Source of the DNA: Sphagnum compactum
Lineage: Eukaryota; Bryophyta; Sphagnopsida; Sphagnales
DNA length: 64,000 nucleotides
Direction of reading: 5' to 3'
NCBI GenBank assembly: GCA_965153455.1
Contig: OZ234496.1
Location: forward strand, 13,260,304-13,324,303
The first letter of the stretch is position 1. The number at the start of each line of letters is the position of its first letter. The notes under the pieces are model-generated. The model was not told the origin of the DNA and did not search any database. It saw only the letters and a program-made list of their open reading frames with translations. Shown here one piece after another: positions 10,801 to 23,664 of this stretch. The position numbers and the translations under genes were made by a program.

Positions 10801-12770
10801 TTGAAACAACCAATTTAAGTTTGATGCTTTCTTCAATCAATGTGATATTGAAGGCTGAATTGTAATGTCCCAACCAGGTGTTTGGCCCTTTGCATGAAAG
10901 AGAACTCTTGCATCCTTTTCCCCATTGTGCATTGTTTACACTAATAGTTTAATCCTTCAAATATGTTATATATATATGGGATATTTGAATTGTTTAATGG
11001 CACAAACTAACTTATTTGCATTCGTTTGAAATGTTCCATATGGATGGGATGTGATATAGGCCATGAATTTTGGGGTGGGGTGGGGTGCAGTGGGGCCGGG
11101 GGGGGGGGGGGGGGGGTGGGGGGTTGTAGGTTCTAGCCTCCTTAGATAGTTGAAGAGGTTGATGGTGATTTTCTCACTATGTACACAAACAAGTCAACTC
11201 ACTTAGTCTTCAACTAATTCCCTAATGGGGGAAATTCCCAAAGTCGCATTAAATTTTGTTGTGATGAGATAATTGCATCATGATATGTGTATAGAGCTTG
11301 GGTTCCATTTCCTTTGAACATGTATTAACAATCAAACTTTCCAAGGATTTGGTAAGATATGGGAAATCCAAATCTCTTGCAAAAAAGGTAGAAGAATTGG
11401 TACTAGCTTTTTAACGACCTTGGATAGCAACTTTGAAACCCTTATTGGTAGCAAGAATGTGATGGTAAACTCTAAATGTCTCAAAAGAACCAAAAGTGTA
11501 CCTTGTCAAGTGTATTTTGACACTATTTGCAATCCCTTTTCGGCCACCAATTTCAACAAACTCGAGGGAGGGAGGCTTCAATACTTAAGGTGACAACCAC
11601 CAAACAGCAAGTGTTGGAATTCTTCAAGTCTCATTTTAGCTCTCAAGTCCCAAAGCACCTTGTTACAAGTGCACCGTCATTTCTCATCTCATCCAACCAT
11701 GTTACAAAGATGATTCAGACCACCATTTCTTATGGCATCGGCCAATGGAAACATTACATCCTTTGCAGCTAGCCAAAATGTTTGCTCTATATTCCCACAT
11801 ACCTTTTGAAAAATAAATTCAAAACACAATTCATTTAGAACTCCAATTGCACCTGATCTATGGTATTTAGTGGGTTTGAATTGGCAAGAAAGGGCTGACG
11901 AAATAGACTATTGCCCGTTCTACGTATGGACTTCGTCTTGCGTCTTTGCAATTATATAACAGTCTGGGGGTGAGGGGCTCTAAGAACACACATGATTGCC
12001 TGCCTCTTTTACTTGTTCAAAGTGGATTAAGTTTTAGCAGTACTGAGCTTAGTTTTAGGTGCTCAAATTGTCGGGATGTTGGGCAGAAAAAACATGCTTG
12101 TGCACAGAGCGAGTGCACTCTTATTGCTTGTTCAAAACTAATGGAAAGCCCTTTGGCCTCACTTTCTGAGCCGAAAGAAATATCCTTGCATGCGAGTGCA
12201 GGCCTAGTTTGACTTGTTTAAAAGACAATGAGAAATGCCGAATCCCCAATTGGTTAGATTTTGAAGTTTGGGACACCGTACACCCCTTTGCTTATCCAAT
12301 TTAGTTCTGAGGTCTCTTTGCTCACTATGTGTACTTTTTGCTCCATTTGTAATTTCAGAAGAGGGGGGAGGGGTCAGCAATGAGTCCCCCACCACATAGT
12401 TTTTTGATAAGTGGCCCTTCTAGTTTGCACTATAGAGCATTATTTTGAGAGTTTTTAGGACATAGGCTTAATCATGTAGAACACATTAAGAAAAGAAGAA
12501 GGAAGCAGCACAATCTCTAACGAACTTTACACCATGAAAAGTCCACATTGCTACTTAAACAAGAATTTTGAGATCTCAGGGAAGTGGTTTGAGGAGGAAG
12601 AAGAATAGTATCATCAAGGCACATTATCTGCTCCCATCATAAATTATTCTTCTGAATTGGTTTTTGTGAAGAAAGCAGCACTTTATTCTATCTCTTTCAG
12701 AATTATGCGTCCTGGCTTGTTGGATACCTTGAAATCTGGGGATCTCAAGTTTCAGAAGCAACTATTGTGG
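7850..12770. other. Anonymous AT-rich intergenic DNA
   Basis: No gene is recognised. Open frames are short and without family resemblance. It contains a 19-base run of G (11098-11116) inside a G-rich stretch 11071-11123 that could form a quadruplex, and homopolymer A/T runs. The segment 8060-8300 has some codon-like text but shows no recognisable domain. Confidence 0.5.
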
Positions 12771-12780
12771 CTCAAACAAA

Positions 12781-13015
12781 TTTAGGACAAAAAACTCATA
12801 TACCACAATGTGGAGTTAACAAATTAGGACAAAAACGCATATACCACAATATGGAGTTAAGCAATTAGGACAAAATTGCATATACCACAATATGGAGTTA
12901 AGCAATTAGGACAAAATTGCATATACCACAATATGGAGTAAATATTAGTACAAGAGATGAACATATGAATATACCACAATGTGGAATGAACAACTTAGGA
13001 CAAAAACATATGTGT
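12781..13015 (+). repeat. 41-bp minisatellite, about five units
   Basis: Tandem units built as TTAGGACAAAA, then CATATACCACAATATGGAGT, then TAAGCAA. The two middle units are almost identical; outer ones are diverged, one of them reading CATATGAATATACCACAATG. A single outlying TTAGGACAAAA is at 13104. No coding potential. Confidence 0.85.
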
Positions 13016-13142
13016 ACCACTTGGCACCATCATATGCAAGAGAAATTTGAAACTCATCGACTTTCAACTTGGTGTCTGTTCTAAACCCTGATCTCCTCAA
13101 CAAATTAGGACAAAAATGTATGTACTAATAAACAAATAAGTA

Positions 13143-13570
13143 CCCCCAATTTATAATGGGGGTATTAGCCCAGGCCAAAAATGGTGATGAACAGTTTTGG
13201 AAATAGAAATTTCATGCACCCAATGGGAAAGCTCAGCATGTGCTCAAAGTGCCTTGATTTTTTTTCTTTTAAGTTTGGGGGGGGAGGATTTTTTTCTTTA
13301 TACCTTTGTTCCCAACATGTTCCTTTCAAGTTCCCAATGGGTTCCCGTCAGGTTCCCCATATGTTCCCTAGGTTCCCAATGTGTTCCCCAAGGGTGTTCC
13401 CAATAGCACCTCACTTTAATCCCATATGTTTAGCCCAAAGTCCTCACCTTCTCGCCTATATAGGTGGGCAAAAGGGGCAGGCACTTCATCTTTCCAGAGA
13501 ATCTTTATTTTTGGGGAGCCTCCATAGTTTCAACTTTTTTTTGCAATGGGCCAATCAAATTGGCTCATTG
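13143..13570 (+). repeat. Dispersed repeat, copy A (GTTCCC-rich, with TATA-like box)
   Basis: Begins GGTATTAGCCCAGGCC, carries a string of GTTCCCAAT-type motifs (13309-13410), then CGCCTATATAGGTGGGC, then GGGGAGCCTCCATAG, and ends in a small hairpin made of TTGCAATG, GCCAAT and their complements (13541-13573). The same series of blocks is found reversed at 32781-33215. The TATATA context resembles a core promoter, so a solo LTR or a promoter-bearing non-autonomous element are both possible; no terminal inverted repeats were found. Confidence 0.75.
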
Positions 13571-15583
13571 CAAGAAAAAGAGTTGGACTTGAGAGAATAA
13601 TTTTTAAACTTGTGTATGTTAAATCTCAATCTGCAAGTCTAAAAAGTTCTTCCCAATCTCTCATCTTTAAAGGTTTTGTGATAAGTTGTCACCTAAATTG
13701 CATTTGTTTTACTTTTGTGTGAAGTTTGCCACCCTTAGAATGCGCCCACCTACACGCTGTTTTGCTATAAGTTGCCATGTAAATTGCAACACTTCTTATT
13801 TCTATGTTCACATTGCCATAAGTTGCCATGTAAGTTGCAACACTTCTTATTTCTATGTTCAGATTGCCATTAAATGTGTAGAGCATGGACTTAATCGGCC
13901 TAAATTGCACATCTTACTTCTATGTTCAGATTGCCCCTTAATTGTGTGAGTGTGGACCTATATGGAGGATCCACGGACGGAGTGTGCACTGACACATCCA
14001 ACTTTTCACCTCCGCTGATGCAGATCATGGCCAAAAAAAGTATGGGTAGAATTGGGAACACAATCCAACCTTCCCCCACCCCCTTCCCGACCCAAAAAAA
14101 ATAAAAATAGTTGCTCATTTTTGACTTTTTCCTATTAGTTTTATGAATGAAAACATCATAAAAAAAAATGCTCCACAGTCCATATACCCCTGTGTGTGTA
14201 CCTTTCTAGGTGCACACACACATGTATTAGGTACTATTATAGTACATACAATTCTCATGTGTGTTGCATAGAATTCCCAAGCAAGAGGCTGGCCTGCATG
14301 TTCTAAAATAAGATTTTGTTGTGTTGAAGAGCCCCCATTTTTGGGTGTTGTATTGGGAACTGGGGATGAGTACTTTCAGTGTGAATTCTAGGTGTGACTA
14401 TTTCATACCTATGTCAAAATGCAGGCCCTAAAACAAAGGGGGAAAAAGGGACCCACATATGTATAAAAAAGATAATGGGACAAGCGCACACACACACACA
14501 CAAACAGGTGTTGCAATTACCTGACACGTTCAAGAGAAGGTAGCAAGAGACACATGCTGGTGATGGCAGAAATATTGGAAGCACATAGTTATAGGATATG
14601 CTTTTGTCCCCTGCTTGATATTGTGTAATAGGTATGTCTTGTCATCGATAAGTATGAACTTTGAAGGACATCATAAGCTACTACCATCATCAAATCACAA
14701 CGTATAATGAGGGGTGTGTCACACTGTGGCCTTGCCATTTACATTAAAAGCATCTTAAGGCAAAAGAAGAATTATGGAAACTCAAATATTTCACCATGCA
14801 AAAATATAATCTTCAAAAATTCCTCTAGTCAAAGAAACAAAAATCTTTCAAGATATTATAACTCTATAACTAATCTCAAGTTTCAACAAAAGCCAAAATA
14901 TCATCTTTCAAAAATTCTCATATAAAAATAGACCTATTACCTAGGGGTCAAAATCCCTTAAGCTACTATACTCTATAACGAATCTAAGCACAATATCCTT
15001 GCCTTGGTAGGCAAGACCAAGAAATTTCAAGCTTGCTAGATCTACCGCACGCACATTGTTTTGTGTTTTAAAATTCTTCTTTCTAACAATTTATGACGTT
15101 TGTGTAGTGTTTGTTGTGGCTAAACTTTTGGGGGGGGGGGGGGACGGTGGGAGAGACGAAGGGGGGGAGATGGGTTACTCTTGAAGTTTAGGATGAGAAT
15201 GTCCCACACCTTGTCCTAGGTGCCCATATTTTGGGAATGCCCCATCCCGCCTAATTGGGACCTTGTACTGTGCAATATTCATCCCTCCTCCATATTTGAT
15301 TGTGTACATTGGCAATAATGAGATGTGGGCGTTGGCCAAAGGGTGTTTCCAAACTATAGCTTTATGGCCACTTTGGAGACGTCTGACAAAATTCAGACTA
15401 GGTATAGCTTTTACACAAAGACTGTAGGGAACTTAACTTACTACAGCCATCAAGAAGAACAAGTCTTCTGAGAGCAGAAACTAAATCTCAAACAGACAGC
15501 CCAAGACTTCTTTGTATGAAACCACAACTGAAAAAGAACATGGAAACTCCCAGTCTTTTACAGGTGGTCACTAAGTGGACCCA

Positions 15584-16034
15584 GGGTGAACCAGCACCTA
15601 CTTCAGTACCTTCACCTTCTTGAGTGATGACCCTTTGAGGCTATGCTTAGCCTTGGTATTGTAAAATTCAAACTTGGAGACTCTAATTTTGTGTCTAAGT
15701 GAGATGTTTTATATTGTTTAGAAACAACCCTAAAACAATTAGGAGGTTTTTCTTTTTAAAAAATTGTAGGTTTTTCGCTTTTAAACTTGGAGACTCTAAT
15801 TTTGTGTCCAAGTGAGGTGTTTAATAGTGTTTAGAAACAACCCCAAAACAATTTGGAGGTTTTTCTTTGAAGAAATTTGTAGGTTTTTAGTTTTTAACAG
15901 TGTTGGGCAGGTGCCTGGTTTGGAGGGTTAGAACTTAGAACCACAGGTTCAAGTTCTGATTAGTAAAAACTGAACCAGAGTCAGGTTCTCAGGTTTTGAC
16001 CATGGTACCAGCATAGGTGCTCGCTAGTTCACCC
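15584..16034. mobile_element. MITE-like element with GGGTGAAC terminal inverted repeats, copy 1
   Basis: The left end GGGTGAACCAGCACCTA and the right end, read on the other strand as GGGTGAACTAGCGAGCACCT, form inverted ends of about 30 bp; both then reach GTACC. The 451-bp body has no coding capacity. A unit of about 115 bp, starting AACTTGGAGACTCTAATTTT, is duplicated in tandem inside (15670-15783 and 15784-15897). At 15898 a CAGTGTTGGG motif resembles the hAT terminus seen at 27455. A second copy of the family is at 23665-23872. Confidence 0.7.
15670..15897 (+). repeat. 115-bp tandem duplication inside a MITE-like element
   Basis: Both halves read AACTTGGAGACTCTAATTTT, GTGT(C)AAGTGAG, GTTTAGAAACAACCC, AACAATT, GGAGGTTTTTC and end in GTAGGTTTTT. 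They differ by a few substitutions. Confidence 0.85.
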
Positions 16035-16044
16035 AAGGCAAGGC

Positions 16045-19000
16045 CACTCTTGAGTCTCAATGTTGAGTATTTTTTCTCTTTGACTATGGCAATTTTGTTT
16101 GTCCAAGAAAAGGCTTTTTCTAGGACAATAGCACTATCAGCTCCTACCTCCTAACATATGGATTCTTGAGGAATAAGAGCATCTCCAATGGAATAGATTG
16201 TTGTACCTATGATGGCCTTTTACACAGTACTTTTTGTGATGGACAAGGTTTAAATAGTGTGAAACTGACGTGTAAATACATATATGCACATGACATATGA
16301 TACCTGATATTGTACCTATGATGGATGGGAGCTGCTAAATAAACACCCCCCCCCCCCTCCGGTCCCCCAGCTCTGACCAGAGCAAGTTTTTCTTGTCTTC
16401 TTGCACATGTTTTTCGGCCCTGCATAAAACCACGCAGCACGGTTCTACATGTTCTTTTTATTCAGCAAAAAGGAGAGGCAGTCGATGTTCTTCATAGTTT
16501 AGGATCGCTCAAATTGCTGCAAGTCTTAAGAGAATCGAGATCTGAATCTCCCTGAAGTATAGATCGTGGTAACTAACCACTGGCTAGATTCAGGCTCTAA
16601 GGAAGAGTTGAATTCTTTTAAATTTAAATAACTCATACAGTCACAAAGTCAAAACCTACAGCAGAACCACACAGTTCTCTGCAGGGCTGCACTGTCAGGC
16701 CCAGAAAGGACGCCGGGCAGAGCTCGATGCCGCCGGGGGGGGGCCGGGGGGGGGGGGTATTTAGCGTCTTGCATGATGGATGTTTGGTGTTAAATACTAC
16801 TCAAAAGGTATGTGACAAACAAAATTTGACGACATCATCTTACTTTGTGACATCACCTTACCAGATTATCCAAGAATTGAACCTTGCTGCTGCCGTTGCA
16901 CAACGATCAATTCTTGGATGAATGGTTATTGTGATTATACAGTGAGAGTATTTCTGGCTAGAAAATATATGTTGAGATGAGTCAGTGTTGTTGGCCGGGT
17001 CTCTACTTTCAGGCATACCACAGAGGTAGGGCATTAACATAAATAAATAAAACTCCATTTGTGAAGCCCATAGGGCCTTGGTAAAGGAATCGTTTTAGCA
17101 ATCTTATGCCCTCCGGGCATAAACACATGTCCATTTTATTTTCACACAAAGGCATGGGTAATGGGTATGAAAAAGGCTGATGCCCACCAGACATGAGCCT
17201 GGGCATGTGAATAAAAGAGTAAAATCTTAATTCATGTCATTTTTAAGGAAAAAGAACACATGTTTAAGTCAAATATGTGTGTCAGTGTACGTGAGTATGG
17301 GCATAAAAGAGTACAATCATAATTCACATAAATTTCAAGCCAAAAAAACATGTTTAAGTCAAAGATGTGTGTGAATGTGAAAGTGTCACACACAACTTAC
17401 AAAAAGTGTTTTAACTTCTAACAAAAATGCAAAAGCACATAGTGATGAGAATGAAAAAATAGAGACACAAAAGTGACATTCATGAGAATGCAATAACACA
17501 AGATCCATTGAACAAAGGATCCAAGGCTTGTGACTTAAAAGCAAGCCATAAAGCAAAAAGTTCAAAATGTGCTGCCCTAATTCGGCAGTTGATGGACTAC
17601 TATAACCATTCACAATCACATTGATCATGTTTTGTTTCAAAGAGAGCGTATTTGTTTTTCGTGTGTTATGTTTGCGGGTGTTCAACTCATGAAAGAGGAA
17701 GAATGTGGGTTCTTTAGTCTCCTATTTTAAAAGATGAACTTGCAAGCTGTCATGTTTATTTCTTGCTCTTCATGGTGGATTGTAGAGTTTTGGTTTTGAT
17801 TGGTTGGCAAGATTTTATAGTGATTTGGAGCTTCAACTATTTAAAGGAGGACAGTTCACTAGTGGAACAACTTCTTCTATTTTTCTTTAATCTTGGCAAG
17901 GACTAAGTTTTTATCAACATTGCTTTGGATTCTAAATAGAGTTGGTTTGATGTAGAATGCATTTGGAGATGAATGTTTTATGTGTGTAGTTCTATTCTCT
18001 AAGATTTCCTTGCATTGAAAATATAAAGTCTATGGTAGTATGTTAGTGATAGTTGTTGGTGAAAATGATGCAAAATTCAAGGGGTTTGTGAGTAATTTCT
18101 TATTGGCATTGTTTCAAGAGTGATCGAACTTGAGTTTGGGAAATAGATTTTGGGATCGAATGAATTGAATACCTTGGTTGATGTTCTAAGTTTTGGGTTT
18201 GCAACAGGTTTCCATCTAGGATTTGGGTAGAAATTGTTGATCTTTGATTCATCATGTGTGGGATTGCATTGTGTTTCCTTTCTTGTAAAAACTTTTGGGA
18301 TTCTGATGGGATGTGGGAAGAAGCAATGCCATTAGGAGATTTGTGGATGTTCAATGAGAATGAGCCTGAAGGGTTTTGATTCACATAAGCCCTTGTATAT
18401 GTAATGTAACTATGAGTAGGTGGTTTCATGGCAAAGCATAGCCTCCAATTTGATATTCCGTTCTATCATCATCATTATATGTAATAGTATTGTGAGGTTT
18501 TATTAACCTCTTCTTTTTGGTGGTTACATCTTTATTTGAGGTGAACGTTGGTTATTGGTTGTGGACAAAATTGTCTTCACTTTTGCTTCTCAAGTTAGCA
18601 CATTTAACACCTTTGAAAATTTGCAAGCATTTTTTGAAGATATGTTTTCCAAACCTTAAAAACCCAATGCCCTACACAACTTTGCAATGTGGATGTTGAC
18701 CCCATTGGTGCATCTCATGAGCTTTGTAAAATATAAGCCCACTCAAGTAAGCACACTTCTTATGTATGAGAGAAAAGGACCTTGTTTCAATTGGGTATAC
18801 GAAATGTTTTTTTCAATGAACCCCAAGTGATTAAAACACCCCATACTTGGGTGCATGCCTTGGTGGATACTTGCCTAACGTTCGTTGAAACATTTTTATT
18901 TTGTTACAACATCCTAAAAGTCAAATGATTACAAAACATGAGTTGTTTTCAAATAAAATTTGGTCGTAAAAATAGTTTTAAATAGTTACAATAGTTTCAA

Positions 19001-20620
19001 ATGGTGTTAAGAAATTTGGGGATCAATAGTCCAACTTTGTAATCTTGTTAGTGACAAAAAAAAGGTAAATATGGAACTTGGTGGCTACATGACTTAAGAT
19101 GTGCACTTTAGATATAACCACTTGACAATGTCAACGTCATCATTAAAAGTTGATGGTGACAATAAATGTTGTGGTTGTGTTGTAAAGTGGTTATTGTCAT
19201 TGACAATGTAGGGGTGATTTGGTTAATTTTATAATTTTCAACAACTTTTTCATTCATGCTTTCAGTTCAAATATTTTCCCTTTAGTGATAAGGTTAACCA
19301 TTATATGTAGCCATAAAGAAAGGTAAACCTTGCACCTATTAGATAGGTGAAACAATCAATTCAATTGAATTACCACAATAAATCAAAAAATAAAGGAGAC
19401 CTTGAAGCTTGTATCCTAAAATTTGATTATTGAAAATTTGAAATTGATTAAAATTGAGATTTTTGGACCCATGTTTTTGAAGTAATTAATTAGTTTGACC
19501 AAAAATTCCTATCATTAGTTATAAGCATGGAATATTAATTTTCAAAAGGGTCAATATATATATATAATTGACTATTTTTTAATATTGTCTAACCATTATG
19601 ATTGAACTATGTGATGTTTTAAAAATAATTTGTCACTCTCAATTTTTCAATTTTTCATCTTTATGGATGGGGATGAAGAAATAATTAAAATTCTATATTA
19701 AGTGTGGTAAACATGGATGGGGATGGGAAAATCAATTAACACCTTATGCGATGTGGTGGCAATTGTATAATGTTGCACACTTCAAGGTGCATAAAACAAG
19801 TTGGGTATCTTATTAAATTTTTTGTGTTTTGCAAATATAGCTTTTTCTTTTGATGTTGCATTTTAAAAAATTATATTTTTGAGAAGTCATTGCTCTTTGT
19901 TGCAACAAAAGAATTATTGTGAGAATTATTAGTCAAAAGTCACCTTTTCCAACATGGCACATCTCTCATGTCATCACAATTTTATTTAGTTTTGTTGTGA
20001 TTATTTATGTGTTGAACCAATTTCATGTGCATTGGTTGCTTTAATGATGCATTTTGCCATAACTCTGCGCTTGAAATATAAGGACAAAATTCAAATTCCA
20101 CCTTCTATAAAGAATTTGATAAAAAATGATCTAGGTGTTGTTGAATTTGTTATATATTTTTTAACATTAAAAAAGTTGTTGATTAAAATTCTTTCCTTTC
20201 ATTCATAAAAAAAAAATGAAAAGTGAAAAGCCTATAATATGCTTTCATTGAGTTAAATCTTTGATTTAAAAGCCTTAAGTTAGTGTCTTCATTCATTGGT
20301 TGTGAGCAAAGTGTGGATACTATTGAAGAGTATGATAAAAAAATCTTTGTTTCCTACGTTCTTCAAATGTCATCCCATTTGCATTCATTAGCAAAAGTTT
20401 AAAATGGTTTGTAGACCAAGGAAATGATAACAATTGCAGTGTGGATATCTTTGAAATGATTGCCATATAAATGAACTAGGCAAGGAGCTTGTCAACAAAA
20501 ACATTGTTGACTTTTAGATAATACCAAATGGATGTGAAGGAAATCAAGTGTTTTTTTTATAGTGGTGGGAAAACATGAGTCTATGTTTTTTACTATTGGT
20601 TTTTTTATGTGTCAAATTTT
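16045..20620. other. Intergenic DNA without recognised genes
   Basis: Short frames only. Notable sites: a C run near 16346, a G-rich run 16733-16758, and AGAGCATCTCCAATGG at 16168, a sequence like the termini of the PIF/Harbinger-type MITE at 25253 but without a matching right end. The stretch 17700-18700 reads as ordinary noncoding sequence. Confidence 0.45.
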
Positions 20621-20627
20621 AGGCATT

Positions 20628-20694
20628 ATAACATCACAAATCAATACTAAAAGGTTTTAATCTAGTGGGAGTTAGTATTGATTTGTGATGTTAT
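20628..20694. repeat. Perfect 23-bp inverted repeat (stem-loop)
   Basis: The left arm at 20628-20650 (ATAACATCACAAATCAATAC and three more bases) is matched without error by its complement at 20672-20694, around a 21-base spacer. Confidence 0.9.
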
Positions 20695-20739
20695 TGACTA
20701 CTTTTAGTATTGACTATCAAACCATGACATTTCTTAGCA

Positions 20740-21540
20740 CATTTTTTGGTATCATTGGAAAACCCTTGATGAATAAAGGGTGCACCAAGTTGGTTTCATA
20801 ATGTTTTCACTTACAATGGAAAAGTTATTGAATATTCAAAAAATTCATTGAAAATTCATTTAAATCAAAATCAAAATTAATAGGGAAATTTGGGCATTAT
20901 TGGAAATACCTTGATGAATAGGATGTAATGAAAGTGATTTTCAAATTTTTAGATTTGAGGTGTGGAAAATATGAAAATTTGATTATTTTTGTCATTAAAA
21001 ATTCAATTATATTACAAAGAATGGTTTTGGAAGGAAAAATTAGCTAGGTAATCAATTCACTCCTAGGCCAATGATAAAAGTTATATTGCTATTCATGATC
21101 TATTTATGAAAAAATAAGATTGTAGGTTTTTTGTCTTGTTGAGACCTCACAAATCATGATGTCTCTTGCTATGCTATTGGTATCATTGGAAAGCCTTCAA
21201 CAAGTAAGGGTGCACTGAATAGGTTTCATAATATTTCAATGTATGGTGGATAACTTATTGAAATATTGAACTTTTTTCATTGAAATTTTTAATAAAATAA
21301 AAATTAAAAATTATAGGGAAATTTGGGCGCACACTTAGTATTGTTGGAAAGCCATTAGCAAGTAGGATTTAATGAAGGAAATTTGGAATTTTCAAAACGT
21401 AAGGTAGAAAAGATATTGAATTTTGAGTAGTTTATTAAATTCAATATTCAATTAAATCGTAAAAAATGGTTTTGAAAGGAAAGCTTTAGTAGGTAACCAA
21501 TTTAGACTTGGGCCAATGACACTAGCTATACTACTATTCA
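20740..21540 (+). repeat. Diverged tandem duplication, period about 430 bp
   Basis: The unit starting GGTATCATTGGAAA recurs at 20748 and 21178, followed in both by GGGTGCAC, GGTTTCATAAT, TTATTGAA, ATAGGGAAATTTGGGC, TTGGAAA, AATGGTTTTG(G/A)AAGGAAA and GGCCAATGA. A related piece lies reversed at about 34270-34330 (AAGTTGGTGCACCC, AAAGCTTTCCAAAAA). No coding capacity. Confidence 0.75.
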
Positions 21541-21880
21541 CTAATTTAATGAAACCTCATCAACAATCAAACAATTTAGATTCATTGATATTTGTGAGGA
21601 AAAATAACAATTAAAATCTTATAAAGGTTGGTTGTAAATCAAATTTTAGTTTAGTAGAGTTAATTGAGACAAAAGTAAAATTAAAATAATAATTTGAAAA
21701 ATTTGAAAGTTCATTGGAATGTGATATAGTTGTGAAAATAAAAAGTGATGGAAATATATATTTTTTCATTTTGAGTAAAGTAATCACCAATTATTAATTA
21801 TTTAAAATCATTTTGTGGTTTTCTGGAATTAAAATAAGAAAAAATATTTTTCTTGTACTACATATTTTTCACTGGATTAA

Positions 21881-21916
21881 TATGTATATGAATGAAGCTT
21901 CATTCATATACATATA
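21881..21916. repeat. Perfect 36-bp palindrome
   Basis: Self-complementary without mismatch or spacer, centred on AAGCTT at 21896-21901; each arm is 18 bases, beginning ATATGTATATGAATG. No gene is nearby. Confidence 0.92.
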
Positions 21917-23664
21917 GGAGTACTACATAATGAATTACTATTGTTATTTGTGTAATAATAATATTATATATATATGAACCTTTGTGTAACAAACTTTTTC
22001 CAGGGAAGTGGAATAATTTGAATGGATGAACTTGCGAAAATTGGACAAAAGATGAATCGCAATAAAATTTCATAGATCGATTGAAAATGGATAAACTTTT
22101 CGAAAAGGGACAACAGATGAACCTAGGCAAGTTGACTTGAGAATAGTTGGACAATGGATGAAAACGGAGCTAGTTGGCAAAGATGAAACCCTGTTGTCCA
22201 TCCTTCGCTAGTTCAACTTTCTCATTTAATCCAATGCCCAACTCTTTCAACTTTCTCAACTTGTTTGATCTTCATCCATTATTGAACTTTCCAAAAAAAA
22301 AAGGCGTTTTACACAAGTTGCCATTCAACAAAGAAATCAAGGGAAATAAATAAGTGGCGAAAACATTCCATTAGATCCAAACATCAACACCGTCATTGTG
22401 CATCACAAGTCTTTCATTGAAAAACATTCAATTTTAGGCATAATTAAAGCCCCTTTTACACTAAAGCCTGAAAGCCCATGACCATCAAAATTGAAAATAT
22501 TTAATTGGAGGAAAATACATGTCAAGGTATAATTTCACTTTACACAAAGATTGAAGGCCTAAGGAACCATAAAAATGCAAATGGATGAAAAATGTACATT
22601 AAATGCTTGAAAAAACATGATTGCTCTGAAATTTTTATAAAAATATTTGCTTGTAGTGTAAAATGAAATCTTGTTGATAATTTTTGGGTCCAAAAGATGT
22701 GTTTGTGCATTAGTCAATTGTTAGCGATTCATGTGTATGCAATTTATTTAAAGAATGCACTTTTAATTTGTTTCGGGGGTTGGGGGGGGGGGTACATGGG
22801 TTATGGGTTAAATGGGTATATTTTATCCCATGGTTGTGAAGGGGGCTTGAGAGGAGCAGCATTTTATTATTTTATTATATGGAGCCAAAATACAAGTAGA
22901 AAGTGCTTTCAAATTCAAAGGGCTTGAGAATGCATGCAAAGAGTCTCCTATGAAAATGAAGAAAGTGAAACAATAATAAAACGAAACAAAAGTGATGAAA
23001 AAAAATAGAATCCCTAAACCAATAGTTTAAAAAATTACATAGAACATAAAGTCAAAAGTCATAATTTACATGGTATGGTTTTTTTAAGGGTATGGCAGTG
23101 GGCACTATCTCACACATTGCATTTATGGAGCATGAGTGAAGCTTAACAAAACATAACCCTATTAAAACCGACATCCTATTCGAAACATTTGACTTTGTAT
23201 ATGATATGTACACCACTTTAAAAAGAATTGTCACAATATGTGACCAACAAAGTTTTTCAATCATTTAATTTATACATTGTTTAAATTGGACATGGGAGGC
23301 TCAAAAGTTAAAGGGGTTTACAAGAATAGGATGGTTGTATATGTAAATACAATATTGTTCACAACTAGGGCTTCAAAATACCTGGTTATGGAGGACCTAC
23401 TTGACACCTACAACATAGCAAAAAGGCCTTTACTGTACTACTAGCCACTCCCCATGATATAGGATATTCTCAAAAAAATTTGGTGCCTAACATGTGGTAA
23501 TGGGAATATTTCATTACCGAGGGTTGAAGAATATTCTTCCATAGTCAGGTATCTTAACCCCTAGTTGCCCCAGGGTTGTAGAATATTCTTCATACCTGAC
23601 CTTTTGGCCTGCTCAGTCTCCATGAGTTAAGAGTGAAAACCTTTTCCATCGGCTTTTGTGGCCA

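Noticed and set aside
11098-11116. Long G run (also near 15130, 16750, 33726 and 41036)
   Set aside because: Homopolymers recur all over the window; quadruplex potential is generic and no gene context supports a function.
11946-12212. Frame with several Cys residues that could be a zinc finger
   Set aside because: Cys spacing fits no known zinc-binding pattern and there is no coding support around it.
13181-13600. 139-residue plus-strand frame with many Phe, Pro and Met
   Set aside because: It runs through the GTTCCC motif string of a dispersed repeat whose reversed copy does not keep the frame.
20740-21540. Regular repeats that might be a CRISPR-like or satellite array
   Set aside because: Only two long diverged units, no short regular repeat and spacer structure, and a plant nuclear context.
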